In this document: positions 7,154-15,281 of the stretch, piece by piece | How the letters are laid out: every line of letters begins with the position of its first letter | How positions within the stretch are numbered: position 1 is the first letter of the stretch | From: Chryseobacterium aahli | Lineage (GTDB): Bacteria > Bacteroidota > Bacteroidia > Flavobacteriales > Weeksellaceae | Length of the DNA: 64,000 nt | Assembly (NCBI RefSeq): GCF_022699665.1 | Contig: NZ_JALDNB010000009.1 | Location: forward strand, 149,627-213,626 | Direction of reading: 5' to 3' | Position numbers and translations under genes: made by a program | The notes under the pieces: generated by a model | What the model was told of the DNA's origin: nothing | The model's input: only the letters and a program-made list of their open reading frames with translations | Database searches by the model: none

Positions 7154-7274
7154 GCTAACATGGTATTTCCAAAATGAGAGGTTAGATTTCAGTTAAATCC
7201 AGCCCGCACTTCGCCAATATATTTTCGTTAGATAGAATAACGAGCTTAGTCGAAGTAAAAACACTATCGTTAAT
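7154..7274 (+). repeat. Degenerate attC-like site 5 at the end of the array
   Basis: TTCTGCTAAC (ending 7159) is an intact 5' edge that mirrors the left edge of cassette 5. No GTTAGC with matching inner arms follows. The best candidate is CGTTAAT at 7268-7274, at the right distance (121 bp) but with poorly pairing arms. The 3' half appears decayed or replaced. Confidence 0.4.
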
Positions 7275-7303
7275 AATTTCATTTTTATAAATTTATCAAA
7301 AAC

Positions 7304-7332
7304 AAAATCCAGATCAATGAATCTGGATTTTT
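7304..7332 (+). terminator. Terminator closing the cassette array
   Basis: The stem aaaatccagat / atctggatttt has a 6-base loop and a T run. It ends any transcript coming through the cassettes. The gene-free stretch 7146-7514 otherwise holds only the decayed site 5 and the dispersed repeat at 7414-7507. Confidence 0.75.
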
Positions 7333-7413
7333 GCTTGAAATACACTGTGATAAAATGCATTTCGACAATATAATAATGTATGAATGTTTGGTGTTTTAAT
7401 GAAAGACTTCTCA

Positions 7414-7507
7414 CCTAGCCCGGATTGCAACGACATCCTTTTTCTGAATTGGCTTTGCAAAAAAAGCACTGGCGAAAAAGATACAGTGGAAAGCCGGATT
7501 AAGCTCC
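7414..7507 (+). repeat. Dispersed repeat, copy A
   Basis: About 94 bp beginning CCTAGCCCGGATTGCAACG and ending in GGATTAAGCTCC. It aligns over its whole length, with small indels, to the complement of 63873-63963. Shared blocks include GCAACGRCATCCTTTTT, AAAAGCAC, AAAAAGATAYAGTG and GGATYAAGCTCC. It lies just downstream of the gene at 7515-8213, on the opposite strand. Its function is unknown; it could be a structured RNA or a REP-like intergenic element. Confidence 0.75.
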
Positions 7508-7514
7508 TAAAAAA

Positions 7515-8213
7515 TCAGTTACAAACCGTAAGGAAAGTCTGGTTTCTCATGTGAATTTTAATCATCGCTTCAGAGCGCAATTCGCTGTACATACTTTTTT
7601 CAAAAGCTTCAACCGCTTTCAGTTTGTAATCGATAAAATCTGCAATTCTCACAACCGAAAAATAGAAATTTCTGTACAAAGCCATATCGACTGTACTTCC
7701 AAAATGAGGCAGAAAAGCCTTTAAAAACGGAAGTTTTTTCTGATGTAAATTGTAATCTGGACAGTAGCCTGTTTTCTCTTTTGACGTAATGATTTCGTAA
7801 TGATTGATGTAGTTTAAAATCGTCTCATTTTCTTTCATTGAAATTTTATTCTTCTGAAAGTAATGATGAATTCTGTCCAAAATATGTTGGGCATATTCCA
7901 TCATGCTGATGGTTTTCAACTCAGAAACATTTTTGATTCCGGTTTTGAAACTTTTTGCGTTACCATGATTCATGTTAAATGAAATTCCAAAATTCTCATG
8001 GTATGGAAAGAAGCAGTTTTTTACGTCAATCACAGCATCTGCCTGCAATCTGTCTTCTGAAAAGTTGTAACACAAATACGGTTTGTACATCTCTTTTATA
8101 TGAAGCAGAAAATCTGTTTCATTGGTGTTTTGATCGTTTTCAAACCACTTTTCAAGATTGTTGTAATATTGATTTTCGAATTCTCTGAAACTTAAATAAA
8201 ACGGGATTTCCAT
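7515..8213 (-). CDS. Hypothetical protein
   Basis: A protein of about 232 aa that I do not recognise. It has no signal peptide or membrane segment, many aromatic and charged residues, and looks mostly helical (for example YAQHILDRIHHYFQKNKISM and AVEAFEKSMYSELRSEAM). I chose the ATG at 8213 (MEIPFYLSFREFENQ) because a longer in-frame start at 8333 would lie inside the terminator hairpin at 8294-8330. It ends beside dispersed repeat A. Confidence 0.75.
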   Translation of the reverse strand: MEIPFYLSFREFENQYYNNLEKWFENDQNTNETDFLLHIKEMYKPYLCYNFSEDRLQADAVIDVKNCFFPYHENFGISFNMNHGNAKSFKTGIKNVSELKTISMMEYAQHILDRIHHYFQKNKISMKENETILNYINHYEIITSKEKTGYCPDYNLHQKKLPFLKAFLPHFGSTVDMALYRNFYFSVVRIADFIDYKLKAVEAFEKSMYSELRSEAMIKIHMRNQTFLTVCN

Positions 8214-8293
8214 AACTCTTAATATTTTATACTGCAAAGCTACAGGCGTAATGCGACAAAACTTGACGTGTTTTATTTTGAAATTTAATTTTA

Positions 8294-8330
8294 TTAAAAA
8301 AAGTCCGGCTCTGAAAACAGAACCGGACTT
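8294..8330 (-). terminator. Terminator of the RND efflux operon
   Basis: Read on the minus strand, AAGTCCGGTTCTG and CAGAGCCGGACTT pair around a TTTT loop, followed by a run of T. It lies 38 nt after the stop of the outer-membrane channel gene and ends that operon. Confidence 0.87.
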
Positions 8331-8367
8331 CACGATTGAAATAATGATATATGAATAAAAAACTAAC

Positions 8368-9810
8368 TTATTTCCAGCCGCCGCCTAAACTTTTATAAAT
8401 ATCGACAACGGTGCTTAACTGTTTCTCTTTAGCTTCAATCAACTCCATTTTTGCATCTAAAGCATCTCGTTGGTTCAACAAAACTTCAAGATAATCTGCT
8501 CTTGAGTTTTTGAAAAGTTGATTGGCAATATCGATGGATTGGTCTAAAGCTTGAGTTTCCTGAGACTTTAACTGATAATACTGATCGATGTTCTTCACTT
8601 TTGACATCAGATTTGAAATATCCAGATACGCATTCAAAATGGTTTTGTCATACTCGTACAAGGCCTGAATCTGTTTTGCATCTGCCGTCTGGAAATTGGC
8701 CTTGATTGCACTTTTATTGATCAGTGGTCCTGCCAATTCACCAACTAAACTTGTCGCGATCGACTCGGGTAATTTAACCAGATAAGAAGGTTTAAAAGCC
8801 TCCAATCCTAAAGTTGCTGAAATTTCTAAAGAAGGATAAAACTCTTTTCTTGCTACTTCAACATCTAATTTTGCTGCTTTTAATTCTAATTCAGCCTGTT
8901 TAATATCAGGACGGTTTGCCAATAACTGAGACGGAATTCCCGTATATACTGTTTGCGGAATGATAGACATAAAACTTTCTTTCGTTCTCACAATCGGCTG
9001 CGGATAACGGCCACAAAGTGCATTGATCTGATTTTCTTTTTCCGTGATTTCCTGACGAATCGTGTATTCCGTAGCTTTTGATTTTGCCAATTCAGCTTCA
9101 AACTTCTTCACTGCCAATTCTGTTGCAGCTGCGGCCTGTTTTTGAATTTTAGCAATTTCTAAAGCTCTCGTCTGCAGTTTGATATACTGCTGAATAATAT
9201 CCAGCTGATTATCAAGCGCCAACAATTCGTAATAATTATCAGCAACTTCCTCGATCAGATTAGAAAGGACAAAATTCTTTCCTTCAACGGTTGAAAGATA
9301 GTGAGCAACGGCAGCATCTTTTTCGGTTCTGAGTTTTTTCCAGATGTCGATTTCCCAGTTGGCCATCAAACCACCTTCGAAATTCCCAAGCGGATCGGGC
9401 ATTTCTCTTCCGGGTTCGATTTCAGTGGATGCATCACCCGCTCCTTCACTCGTGTAACGACCGGCTTTACTTACTCCGGCTCCTAAACCTGCTCTTACAG
9501 ATGGACTTAATCTTCCTTTTTTGGCAACGATTCCGCTTTTGGCAATTTCGATTTCCTGAAGCGTGATCATTAATTCCTGATTATTTTTCAGAGAAGTTTC
9601 AATTAAACTAACCAAATTTGGATCTGTAAAAAACTGTCTCCAAGGGGTGGTTCCGCTGTTGTTATTAACGTCCTGTTGTTCATTTTGACTAAAATTCTCA
9701 GGAATTGTATTTTTTACTTCATCCTGAATAACGGTCGCCATGGGCGCCTTACAACTTGCTAAAACAAGCGATAAGGCGATGGCTGCTATATATTTATTAT
9801 AAATCTTCAT
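8368..9810 (-). CDS. Outer-membrane channel lipoprotein of an RND efflux system (OprM/NodT family)
   Basis: A 480-aa TolC-like channel. The lipoprotein signal ends in LASC (Cys20). The body has two similar halves of long helices, as in OprM, with conserved stretches such as LLANRPDIKQAELELKAAK and, near the end, NQRDALDAKMELIEAKEKQL. It would form the trimeric outer-membrane exit duct for the pump encoded just upstream. Its start overlaps the pump gene by 14 nt, which suggests translational coupling. A terminator follows its stop. Confidence 0.94.
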   Translation of the reverse strand: MKIYNKYIAAIALSLVLASCKAPMATVIQDEVKNTIPENFSQNEQQDVNNNSGTTPWRQFFTDPNLVSLIETSLKNNQELMITLQEIEIAKSGIVAKKGRLSPSVRAGLGAGVSKAGRYTSEGAGDASTEIEPGREMPDPLGNFEGGLMANWEIDIWKKLRTEKDAAVAHYLSTVEGKNFVLSNLIEEVADNYYELLALDNQLDIIQQYIKLQTRALEIAKIQKQAAAATELAVKKFEAELAKSKATEYTIRQEITEKENQINALCGRYPQPIVRTKESFMSIIPQTVYTGIPSQLLANRPDIKQAELELKAAKLDVEVARKEFYPSLEISATLGLEAFKPSYLVKLPESIATSLVGELAGPLINKSAIKANFQTADAKQIQALYEYDKTILNAYLDISNLMSKVKNIDQYYQLKSQETQALDQSIDIANQLFKNSRADYLEVLLNQRDALDAKMELIEAKEKQLSTVVDIYKSLGGGWK

Positions 9811-12800
9811 GTTTATTATCGTGCTTGTATGGTTCTGTTTGTTCGGTTAAAGGATTTTCCTCTTCATATTTTGACAATCGGGATTTATCGGCAATAGTTC
9901 CGAAAATGTAGTATAATCCCGGAATTATCAGTAGTCCGAAAACGGTTCCTATAAGCATTCCCCCTGCTGCAGCGGTACCAATCGTTCTGTTTCCAACAGC
10001 TCCCGGTCCGGTTGCCATAACCAAAGGAATCAAACCGGCAATGAATGCAAATGAAGTCATCAAAATAGGTCTGAAACGGATGGCCGCTCCTTCGATGGCC
10101 GCCTGTGCCACAGGAATTCCTTCTTCTGCTTTTTTCTGAACGGCAAATTCAATGATCAATACGGCATTTTTACCTAAAAGTCCGATCAGCATAACCATGG
10201 CAACCTGTGCGTAGATGTTGTTTTCCAATCCTAACAATTTCAAACATAAAAACGCTCCGAAAATCCCTGTAGGTAATGAAAGAATGACTGGTAAAGGAAG
10301 AATGAAACTTTCATACTGCGCTGAAAGAATTAAATAAACAAATCCTAAACAGATCAGGAATATGTAAACTGCTTCGTTTCCACGGCCTACTTCATCTTTT
10401 GAAATTCCTGCCCAGTCGATTCCAAAACCTCTTGGTAATGTTTTATCGGCAACTTCCTGAATGGCTTTAATCGCCTGCCCAGAACTGTAACCCGGAGCCG
10501 GAGTTCCGCTCACCTCAGAAGAATTATACATATTATGTCTCGTGATTTCAGAAAGACCATACACTTTTTCCAAATGCATAAAATCTGAATACGGAACCAT
10601 CTGATCTTTATCGTTTTTCACGTATAATTTCAACAAATCACTTGGCAAAGCACGATATTGTGGACCTGCCTGAACAATCACTTTATAAGGTCTGTCGAAA
10701 CGGATGAAACTGGTTTCGTAGTTTGAACCGATTAAAGTTGAAAGATTATCCATTGCTTTCTCGATACTCACGCCTTTTTGTTCGGCCAAATCATTATCGA
10801 TTTTAAGCATATATTGAGGGAAACTTGCGGAATAGAATGTGAATGCAGAACCCAGTTCCGGACGTTTTTTCAATTCTTTCACAAAATCCGTACTCACCTG
10901 CTCCATTTTTTGGTAATCACCACTTCCGGCTTTATCCAAAAGTCTCAATTCAAATCCACCAGCAGCTCCATAACCAGGAATAGAAGGCGGCTGGAAGAAT
11001 TCAATATTGGCTCCCGGAATATTTTTAGCTTTCTCTTCAAGCTTTTCAATAATCTCGGCAGCAGATTCTGAACGATCTTCCCAACTTTTAAGGTTAATTA
11101 AACATGTTCCTGAGTTTGAGCCAGTTCCTTCCGTCAAAATTTCGTAACCTGCTAATGAAGAAACAGACTGTACTCCGTCGATATCCTCAGATTCTTTCAA
11201 TAGTTCTTTGGCAATCTGATTCGTTCTTTCTAATGTAGAACCAGGCGGTGTCTGAATAATTGCATAGATCATCCCCTGATCTTCTCCCGGAATAAATCCT
11301 GAAGGCAGTGAGTTGCTTAAAAAGTAAGTACAGGCACAGAAAATTAATAACAGAGGAAGTGTAATGAACTTTTTAGTCACTGTTTTGTTGAGTAACTTCT
11401 CATATTTCCCTGCTCCTTTAGTAAATATATTGTTGAATTTGTCTAAAAGAATCGTAATCGGACCTCTTTTCTTAGCTTTTCCGTGATTATTTTTTAGAAT
11501 TAAAGCACATAAAGCCGGAGTTAAAGTCAACGCCACAACTCCCGAAAGAATAATCGACGATGCCATTGTAATGGAAAACTGGCGGTAAAAAACTCCAACC
11601 GGACCCGACATAAATGCTACCGGAATAAAGACAGCAGCCATTACCAAAGTGATTGCGATAATTGCTCCGCTGATTTCGTGCATTGCTTCTTCAGTCGCCT
11701 TTAAAGCGGAAAGACCTTTCTCTTCCATCTTAGCGTGAACTGCTTCAATCACAACAATCGCATCATCGACGACGACCCCAATTGCCATTACTAAAGCGAA
11801 AAGCGAAATCATATTTAAAGTAATTCCAAATGCGGACATCACAGCAAATGTTCCCACCAAAGAAACCGGAACTGCAATTGCCGGAATCAACGTTGAACGC
11901 CAATCTCCAAGGAATAAAAACACCACAATCGCAACTAAAATAAAGGCTTCAAATAAAGTATGAACAACCTTTTCAATTGATGCATCAAGGAATCTTGAAA
12001 CGTCATAACTGATGTCATAATGCATTCCTTTCGGGAAATTGGTCTTCTCAAGATCAGCCATCAATGTTTTTACGTTTTTGATAACGTCACTTGCATTTGA
12101 GCCGTACGATTGTTTTACCGTGATTGCTGCGGAAGGTTTTCCGTTCAATGTAGAATAAATATCGTACATTGAAGAACCAAATTCGATATCGGCAACATCT
12201 TTTAATCTTACAAATTCCCCTGCAGATTTCGCTTTAAGAATGATATTTCCGTAATCTTTTTCATTATTAAAACGTCCAGGATATTTTAGAATATATTCGA
12301 ATGACTGAGAACGTTTTCCTGAACTTTCACCTGTTTTTCCTGGTGATGCTTCCAAACTTTGCTCGTTTAAAGCTTCCATTACTTGATCTGCCGAAATATT
12401 GTAAGCCGTCAAACGATCAGGTTTCAGCCAAATACGCATTGCATACTCTCTTGTTCCTAAAATATCGGCAAAACCAACTCCACTTACCCTTCTCAATTCA
12501 GACATCACATTAATATCTGCATAGTTGAAAAGGAATTTCTGGTCAGCTTTAGGATCGTCACTGTACAGGTTAATATACATCAACATATTCGGTTCTTCAC
12601 GGGTGATTTTTACCCCTTCACGAACTACCAACGGCGGAAGTTTATTTACTACTGAAGAAACACGGTTTTGAACATTAACTGCTGCAACATTCGGGTCAGT
12701 TCCCAAATCAAACACAACCTGAATGGATGTTTCACCGTCATTTCCTGCGTCGGAAGTCATGTATTTCATTCCAGGAACACCATTTAATCCTCTTTCCAAA

Positions 12801-12991
12801 GGAATAACAACAGATTTAATCAACAATTCGTTATTCGCTCCGGGATAAGTGGCGGTGATATTTACTTTTGGTGGAGAAATCGCAGGAAACTGAGTGATAG
12901 GAAGTTTCATTAAAGATAAAACTCCCATAAAAACAATGATCAGCGAGATCACAATTGACAGAACAGGTCTGCGAATGAATTTTTTAAACAT
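9797..12991 (-). CDS. RND multidrug efflux pump, inner-membrane permease (HAE1/AcrB family)
   Basis: A 1064-aa proton-driven efflux permease. Twelve membrane segments are expected (1 + 6 + 5) with two large periplasmic loops. The proton-relay motif VVVDDAIVVIEA in TM4 (the Asp pair equivalent to AcrB D407/D408) and LLGKNAVLIIEFA in TM10 (the relay lysine) are both present. The N-terminal FIRRPVLSIVISLIIVFMG is typical of the family. It sits between its adaptor gene (7 nt away) and its channel gene (14-nt overlap), forming a complete tripartite system. Substrates cannot be read from sequence. Confidence 0.96.
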   Translation of the reverse strand: MFKKFIRRPVLSIVISLIIVFMGVLSLMKLPITQFPAISPPKVNITATYPGANNELLIKSVVIPLERGLNGVPGMKYMTSDAGNDGETSIQVVFDLGTDPNVAAVNVQNRVSSVVNKLPPLVVREGVKITREEPNMLMYINLYSDDPKADQKFLFNYADINVMSELRRVSGVGFADILGTREYAMRIWLKPDRLTAYNISADQVMEALNEQSLEASPGKTGESSGKRSQSFEYILKYPGRFNNEKDYGNIILKAKSAGEFVRLKDVADIEFGSSMYDIYSTLNGKPSAAITVKQSYGSNASDVIKNVKTLMADLEKTNFPKGMHYDISYDVSRFLDASIEKVVHTLFEAFILVAIVVFLFLGDWRSTLIPAIAVPVSLVGTFAVMSAFGITLNMISLFALVMAIGVVVDDAIVVIEAVHAKMEEKGLSALKATEEAMHEISGAIIAITLVMAAVFIPVAFMSGPVGVFYRQFSITMASSIILSGVVALTLTPALCALILKNNHGKAKKRGPITILLDKFNNIFTKGAGKYEKLLNKTVTKKFITLPLLLIFCACTYFLSNSLPSGFIPGEDQGMIYAIIQTPPGSTLERTNQIAKELLKESEDIDGVQSVSSLAGYEILTEGTGSNSGTCLINLKSWEDRSESAAEIIEKLEEKAKNIPGANIEFFQPPSIPGYGAAGGFELRLLDKAGSGDYQKMEQVSTDFVKELKKRPELGSAFTFYSASFPQYMLKIDNDLAEQKGVSIEKAMDNLSTLIGSNYETSFIRFDRPYKVIVQAGPQYRALPSDLLKLYVKNDKDQMVPYSDFMHLEKVYGLSEITRHNMYNSSEVSGTPAPGYSSGQAIKAIQEVADKTLPRGFGIDWAGISKDEVGRGNEAVYIFLICLGFVYLILSAQYESFILPLPVILSLPTGIFGAFLCLKLLGLENNIYAQVAMVMLIGLLGKNAVLIIEFAVQKKAEEGIPVAQAAIEGAAIRFRPILMTSFAFIAGLIPLVMATGPGAVGNRTIGTAAAGGMLIGTVFGLLIIPGLYYIFGTIADKSRLSKYEEENPLTEQTEPYKHDNKHEDL

Positions 12992-12998
12992 AATTCTT

Positions 12999-14084
12999 CT
13001 ATTCTGCTTTTAATTTTAAATTCTGAAGAACTTTCTTCGGATCTTGGAATTTCACTTTTACTTTCTGATCGTCTTTAACTTTCTGAACACCTTCCAACAG
13101 GATTTTTTCATCCGGAGAAATACCTGAAGAAACTACATAGATATCAGGAAGTTCATAAGAGACTTTGATGTTTTTAGATTTTGCAACTCCATTCTTATCA
13201 ATCACAAAAACATATTTCTGATCCTGAATTTCGTAAGTTGCTTTCTGCGGAATGATTAAAGCATTTTTAAGCGGTAAAGTCATACGAACTTTTCCTGTCT
13301 CACCATTTCTCAACAGCTTTTCAGGGTTTGGAAATTTGGCTCTGAAAGCGATATTTCCTGTTTCATTATCAAACTGACCTTCGATCGTTTGAATTTCACC
13401 TTGCTGATTAAACATTTCGCCGTTTGCCATCATTAAGCTTACATTTTGGCTGCCGCGATCTGCAACGTGAGTCTGGTAATTCAAATATTCAGGTTCAGAA
13501 ACATTGAAATAACTGTAAATATTGGTATTGTCTGAAAGTGTCGTCAAAAGATCACCTTCATCAACCAAACTTCCTAATTTCAATGGAATTCTATCGATAA
13601 TCCCAGAAAATGGAGCCTTAATATCTGTAAATGAAAGATGGATTTGCGCTAATTTCATTTCTGCATTGGCCGCATCCAATTTAGCTTTTGCCATTAATCT
13701 TTCGTTTTTTGAAACAATGTTGTTGCTGGCAAGAGTGCTTGCATTTTTCAGTTCGATAGAAGCCTGCTCAACTTCCGCTCGTGCTTTAAGTAATTCTGCC
13801 TGATAGATTTGTGGCATAATTCTGAACAAAGTTTGTCCAGCTCTTACATATTGACCTTCGTCTACGTAAATCTTCTCAAGGAAACCTTTTTCCTGAGCAC
13901 GAACCTCGATGTTCTTCACCGACTGGATCTGAGCGACAAAATCTTTGTTAATAATCGTATCCATTTTTACAGGTGAAGTCACTGGATACACTGAATCTTC
14001 CTGTTTTTCTTCCTTTTTATCATTGCAGCTTGCAAGTAAAAGGACAGCGCTTAAGACAACGCCTGGGAGAACTCTTTTCATCAT
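12999..14084 (-). CDS. RND efflux periplasmic adaptor (membrane fusion protein)
   Basis: A 361-aa adaptor linking the pump to the channel. A lipoprotein signal ends in LLASC (Cys20). The lipoyl half-motifs (KNIEVRAQEKGFLEKIYVDE, then SFTDIKAPFSGIIDRI) flank a helical hairpin of about 60 residues rich in Ala, Glu and Lys, followed by beta-barrel and membrane-proximal domains. It is the first gene of the three-gene operon. The start may be Met1 or Met2 (MMKRVLPG). No regulator gene is adjacent. Confidence 0.94.
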   Translation of the reverse strand: MMKRVLPGVVLSAVLLLASCNDKKEEKQEDSVYPVTSPVKMDTIINKDFVAQIQSVKNIEVRAQEKGFLEKIYVDEGQYVRAGQTLFRIMPQIYQAELLKARAEVEQASIELKNASTLASNNIVSKNERLMAKAKLDAANAEMKLAQIHLSFTDIKAPFSGIIDRIPLKLGSLVDEGDLLTTLSDNTNIYSYFNVSEPEYLNYQTHVADRGSQNVSLMMANGEMFNQQGEIQTIEGQFDNETGNIAFRAKFPNPEKLLRNGETGKVRMTLPLKNALIIPQKATYEIQDQKYVFVIDKNGVAKSKNIKVSYELPDIYVVSSGISPDEKILLEGVQKVKDDQKVKVKFQDPKKVLQNLKLKAE

Positions 14085-14229
14085 AATCTAGAGTATTATT
14101 AAAATCGTTAAATGTTAGTTTGAATAAATAATTCTGGGGAGTACTTACATTATGAAATCAGAATAGACCACAATGCAAAGCTTTTTCACTCCGGTTCGGG
14201 AACAAAAAAGGTAATTGGAAAATGAAATT

Positions 14230-14619
14230 TTAGATTCTGATCGAACGAATCAGAATGAATGTTTTTACAGAATGAACATGCTGTAAAAATTCAGAAATAG
14301 AAGGTTTAAATCTTTTCTTAAATAATAGTCCAAATGAATAAATCAATCCAAAAACACTCGCAAAAAAGATAATTGCTTGTACGGTATCGGATAGCTGAAA
14401 ATCATCCTCCGTCAATTCTAAAGTAAAATTATCAGCACTGTCGCTTATCTGCTGAACAGTAAATTTCGAACTAGATTGATTAGAATGATCAACTTTATTT
14501 GGGTAATTGTGAGAAATATGACCAGAAAAGTCGCTTCGCAAAGTTTTGACATTAAGCTTGCTTTCCACTACAAAAAGCAGAAAAAGGCTGGTCAAAAAGT
14601 ATACGATATAGTTTCTCAT
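14230..14619 (-). CDS. Small membrane protein of unknown function
   Basis: A protein of about 129 aa with an N-terminal hydrophobic segment (YIVYFLTSLFLLFVVES) and a second one at about residues 78-98 (VQAIIFFASVFGLIYSFGLL), with a polar stretch of about 60 residues between them that is probably periplasmic. No family is recognised. I prefer the start at 14619 (MRNYIVYF); an in-frame ATG four codons upstream is also possible. It is a single gene between the efflux operon and the lipoprotein at 14866, and both flanks are A+T-rich without clear signals. Confidence 0.65.
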   Translation of the reverse strand: MRNYIVYFLTSLFLLFVVESKLNVKTLRSDFSGHISHNYPNKVDHSNQSSSKFTVQQISDSADNFTLELTEDDFQLSDTVQAIIFFASVFGLIYSFGLLFKKRFKPSISEFLQHVHSVKTFILIRSIRI

Positions 14620-14865
14620 TTGAAGAGGCAAAGGTAAGTTTAGATTTTAATACTCAATTCACTATTAACAAAATTTAACTCTTCTTGAATTTCGCTGAAA
14701 AGTGAATGAGAGAAACAATAAATTACATATACCTTTAAAAAAAATACATAAACAGACTCCAAATTCTTTAAATTATTAAAATTTAACATATTTTAAAGAA
14801 AAATAATTGTAATTTTACACAACCAAATCAATATTAATTGAAACTCATAAAAATCACAACTACAA

Positions 14866-15243
14866 ATGAAAAAATCTCTTCTCGGATTCTTTGTAATCCT
14901 CACACTAGCAGCGTGTAAGCACTCTGCAAAAGACCCAGACTTATCCGTAGTAAATACTGAAGCGGCGTCTCAAGACGACATTACAAAAGAAACTATTTCT
15001 GACCGTCATGGCGACGAAATGGAGGTAATAACCAACAATACGAAAGATATTATCACAGTACACCTTAACGGAAAAACGTATGAATTGAAGAAAAATCATT
15101 CTACTCCCGGATTTTCTACTGAGGATAATAAATATTTGTACACCGAAACAAAAAATGAAGTAACCTTCCTGAAAAAAGAAATGGATATGGTTTTATTCCA
15201 TGGGAAAAGAAATCAGGCCGAAACAAAAATGGCTTCACAATAA
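14866..15243 (+). CDS. Lipoprotein, possibly MliC-like
   Basis: A 125-aa lipoprotein with signal MKKSLLGFFVILTLAAC (Cys17). After a disordered acidic linker, residues 60-115 form a compact strand-rich domain (VHLNGKTYELKKNH, then TETKNEVTFLKKEMDMVLFH). The spacing resembles the MliC/lysozyme-inhibitor-like fold, but that assignment is tentative because the usual disulfide cysteines are absent. It is monocistronic, with its own terminator just downstream. Confidence 0.8.
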   Translation: MKKSLLGFFVILTLAACKHSAKDPDLSVVNTEAASQDDITKETISDRHGDEMEVITNNTKDIITVHLNGKTYELKKNHSTPGFSTEDNKYLYTETKNEVTFLKKEMDMVLFHGKRNQAETKMASQ

Positions 15244-15251
15244 AAATACAA

Positions 15252-15279
15252 AAGACGTTCAATTTGAACGTTTTTTTTT
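15252..15279 (+). terminator. Terminator after the 14866 lipoprotein gene
   Basis: acgttcaa and ttgaacgt pair tightly and are followed by nine T. It also separates this gene from the convergent FAD oxidoreductase gene, whose stop is at 15282. Confidence 0.85.
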
Positions 15280-15281
15280 GT

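Larger units (their letters stand above)
2339..7300. mobile_element. Integron-like element: tyrosine recombinase plus five gene cassettes
   Basis: A leftward tyrosine recombinase gene (2339-3178) is followed, after a 125-nt control region, by five rightward single-gene units. With the cut placed after the G of GTTAGC, the units are approximately 3306-3922, 3923-4487, 4488-5175, 5176-6317 and 6318 to about 7275. Each unit ends in a 120-132 bp imperfect inverted repeat. Every ORF starts 15-38 nt after its left edge and stops 9-35 nt before its own right repeat, and every ORF is on the same strand. The layout is that of an integron. The function is inferred: mobility is not shown, and the recombinase is not a classical IntI. 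The right end is degenerate and a terminator at 7304 follows. Confidence 0.7.

Noticed and set aside
2118..7300. Genomic island inserted at tRNA-Ser by the neighbouring integrase
   Set aside because: The recombinase gene does lie next to the tRNA, but I could not find a second copy of the tRNA 3' end (TTCGAATCCCTTCC) on the far side, and the unit edges are GTTAGC-based. It stays possible but is less supported than the cassette model.
3305..7300. CRISPR array
   Set aside because: The repeats are long inverted repeats about 0.6-1.1 kb apart with genes between them, not short direct repeats with uniform spacers, and no cas gene is present.
7193..7414. Minus-strand open frame of 73 codons in the gene-free stretch
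   Set aside because: It runs through the terminator at 7304-7332 and has no recognisable features.
8214..8333. N-terminal extension of the 7515-8213 gene
   Set aside because: It overlaps a strong terminator hairpin; a good start exists at 8213.
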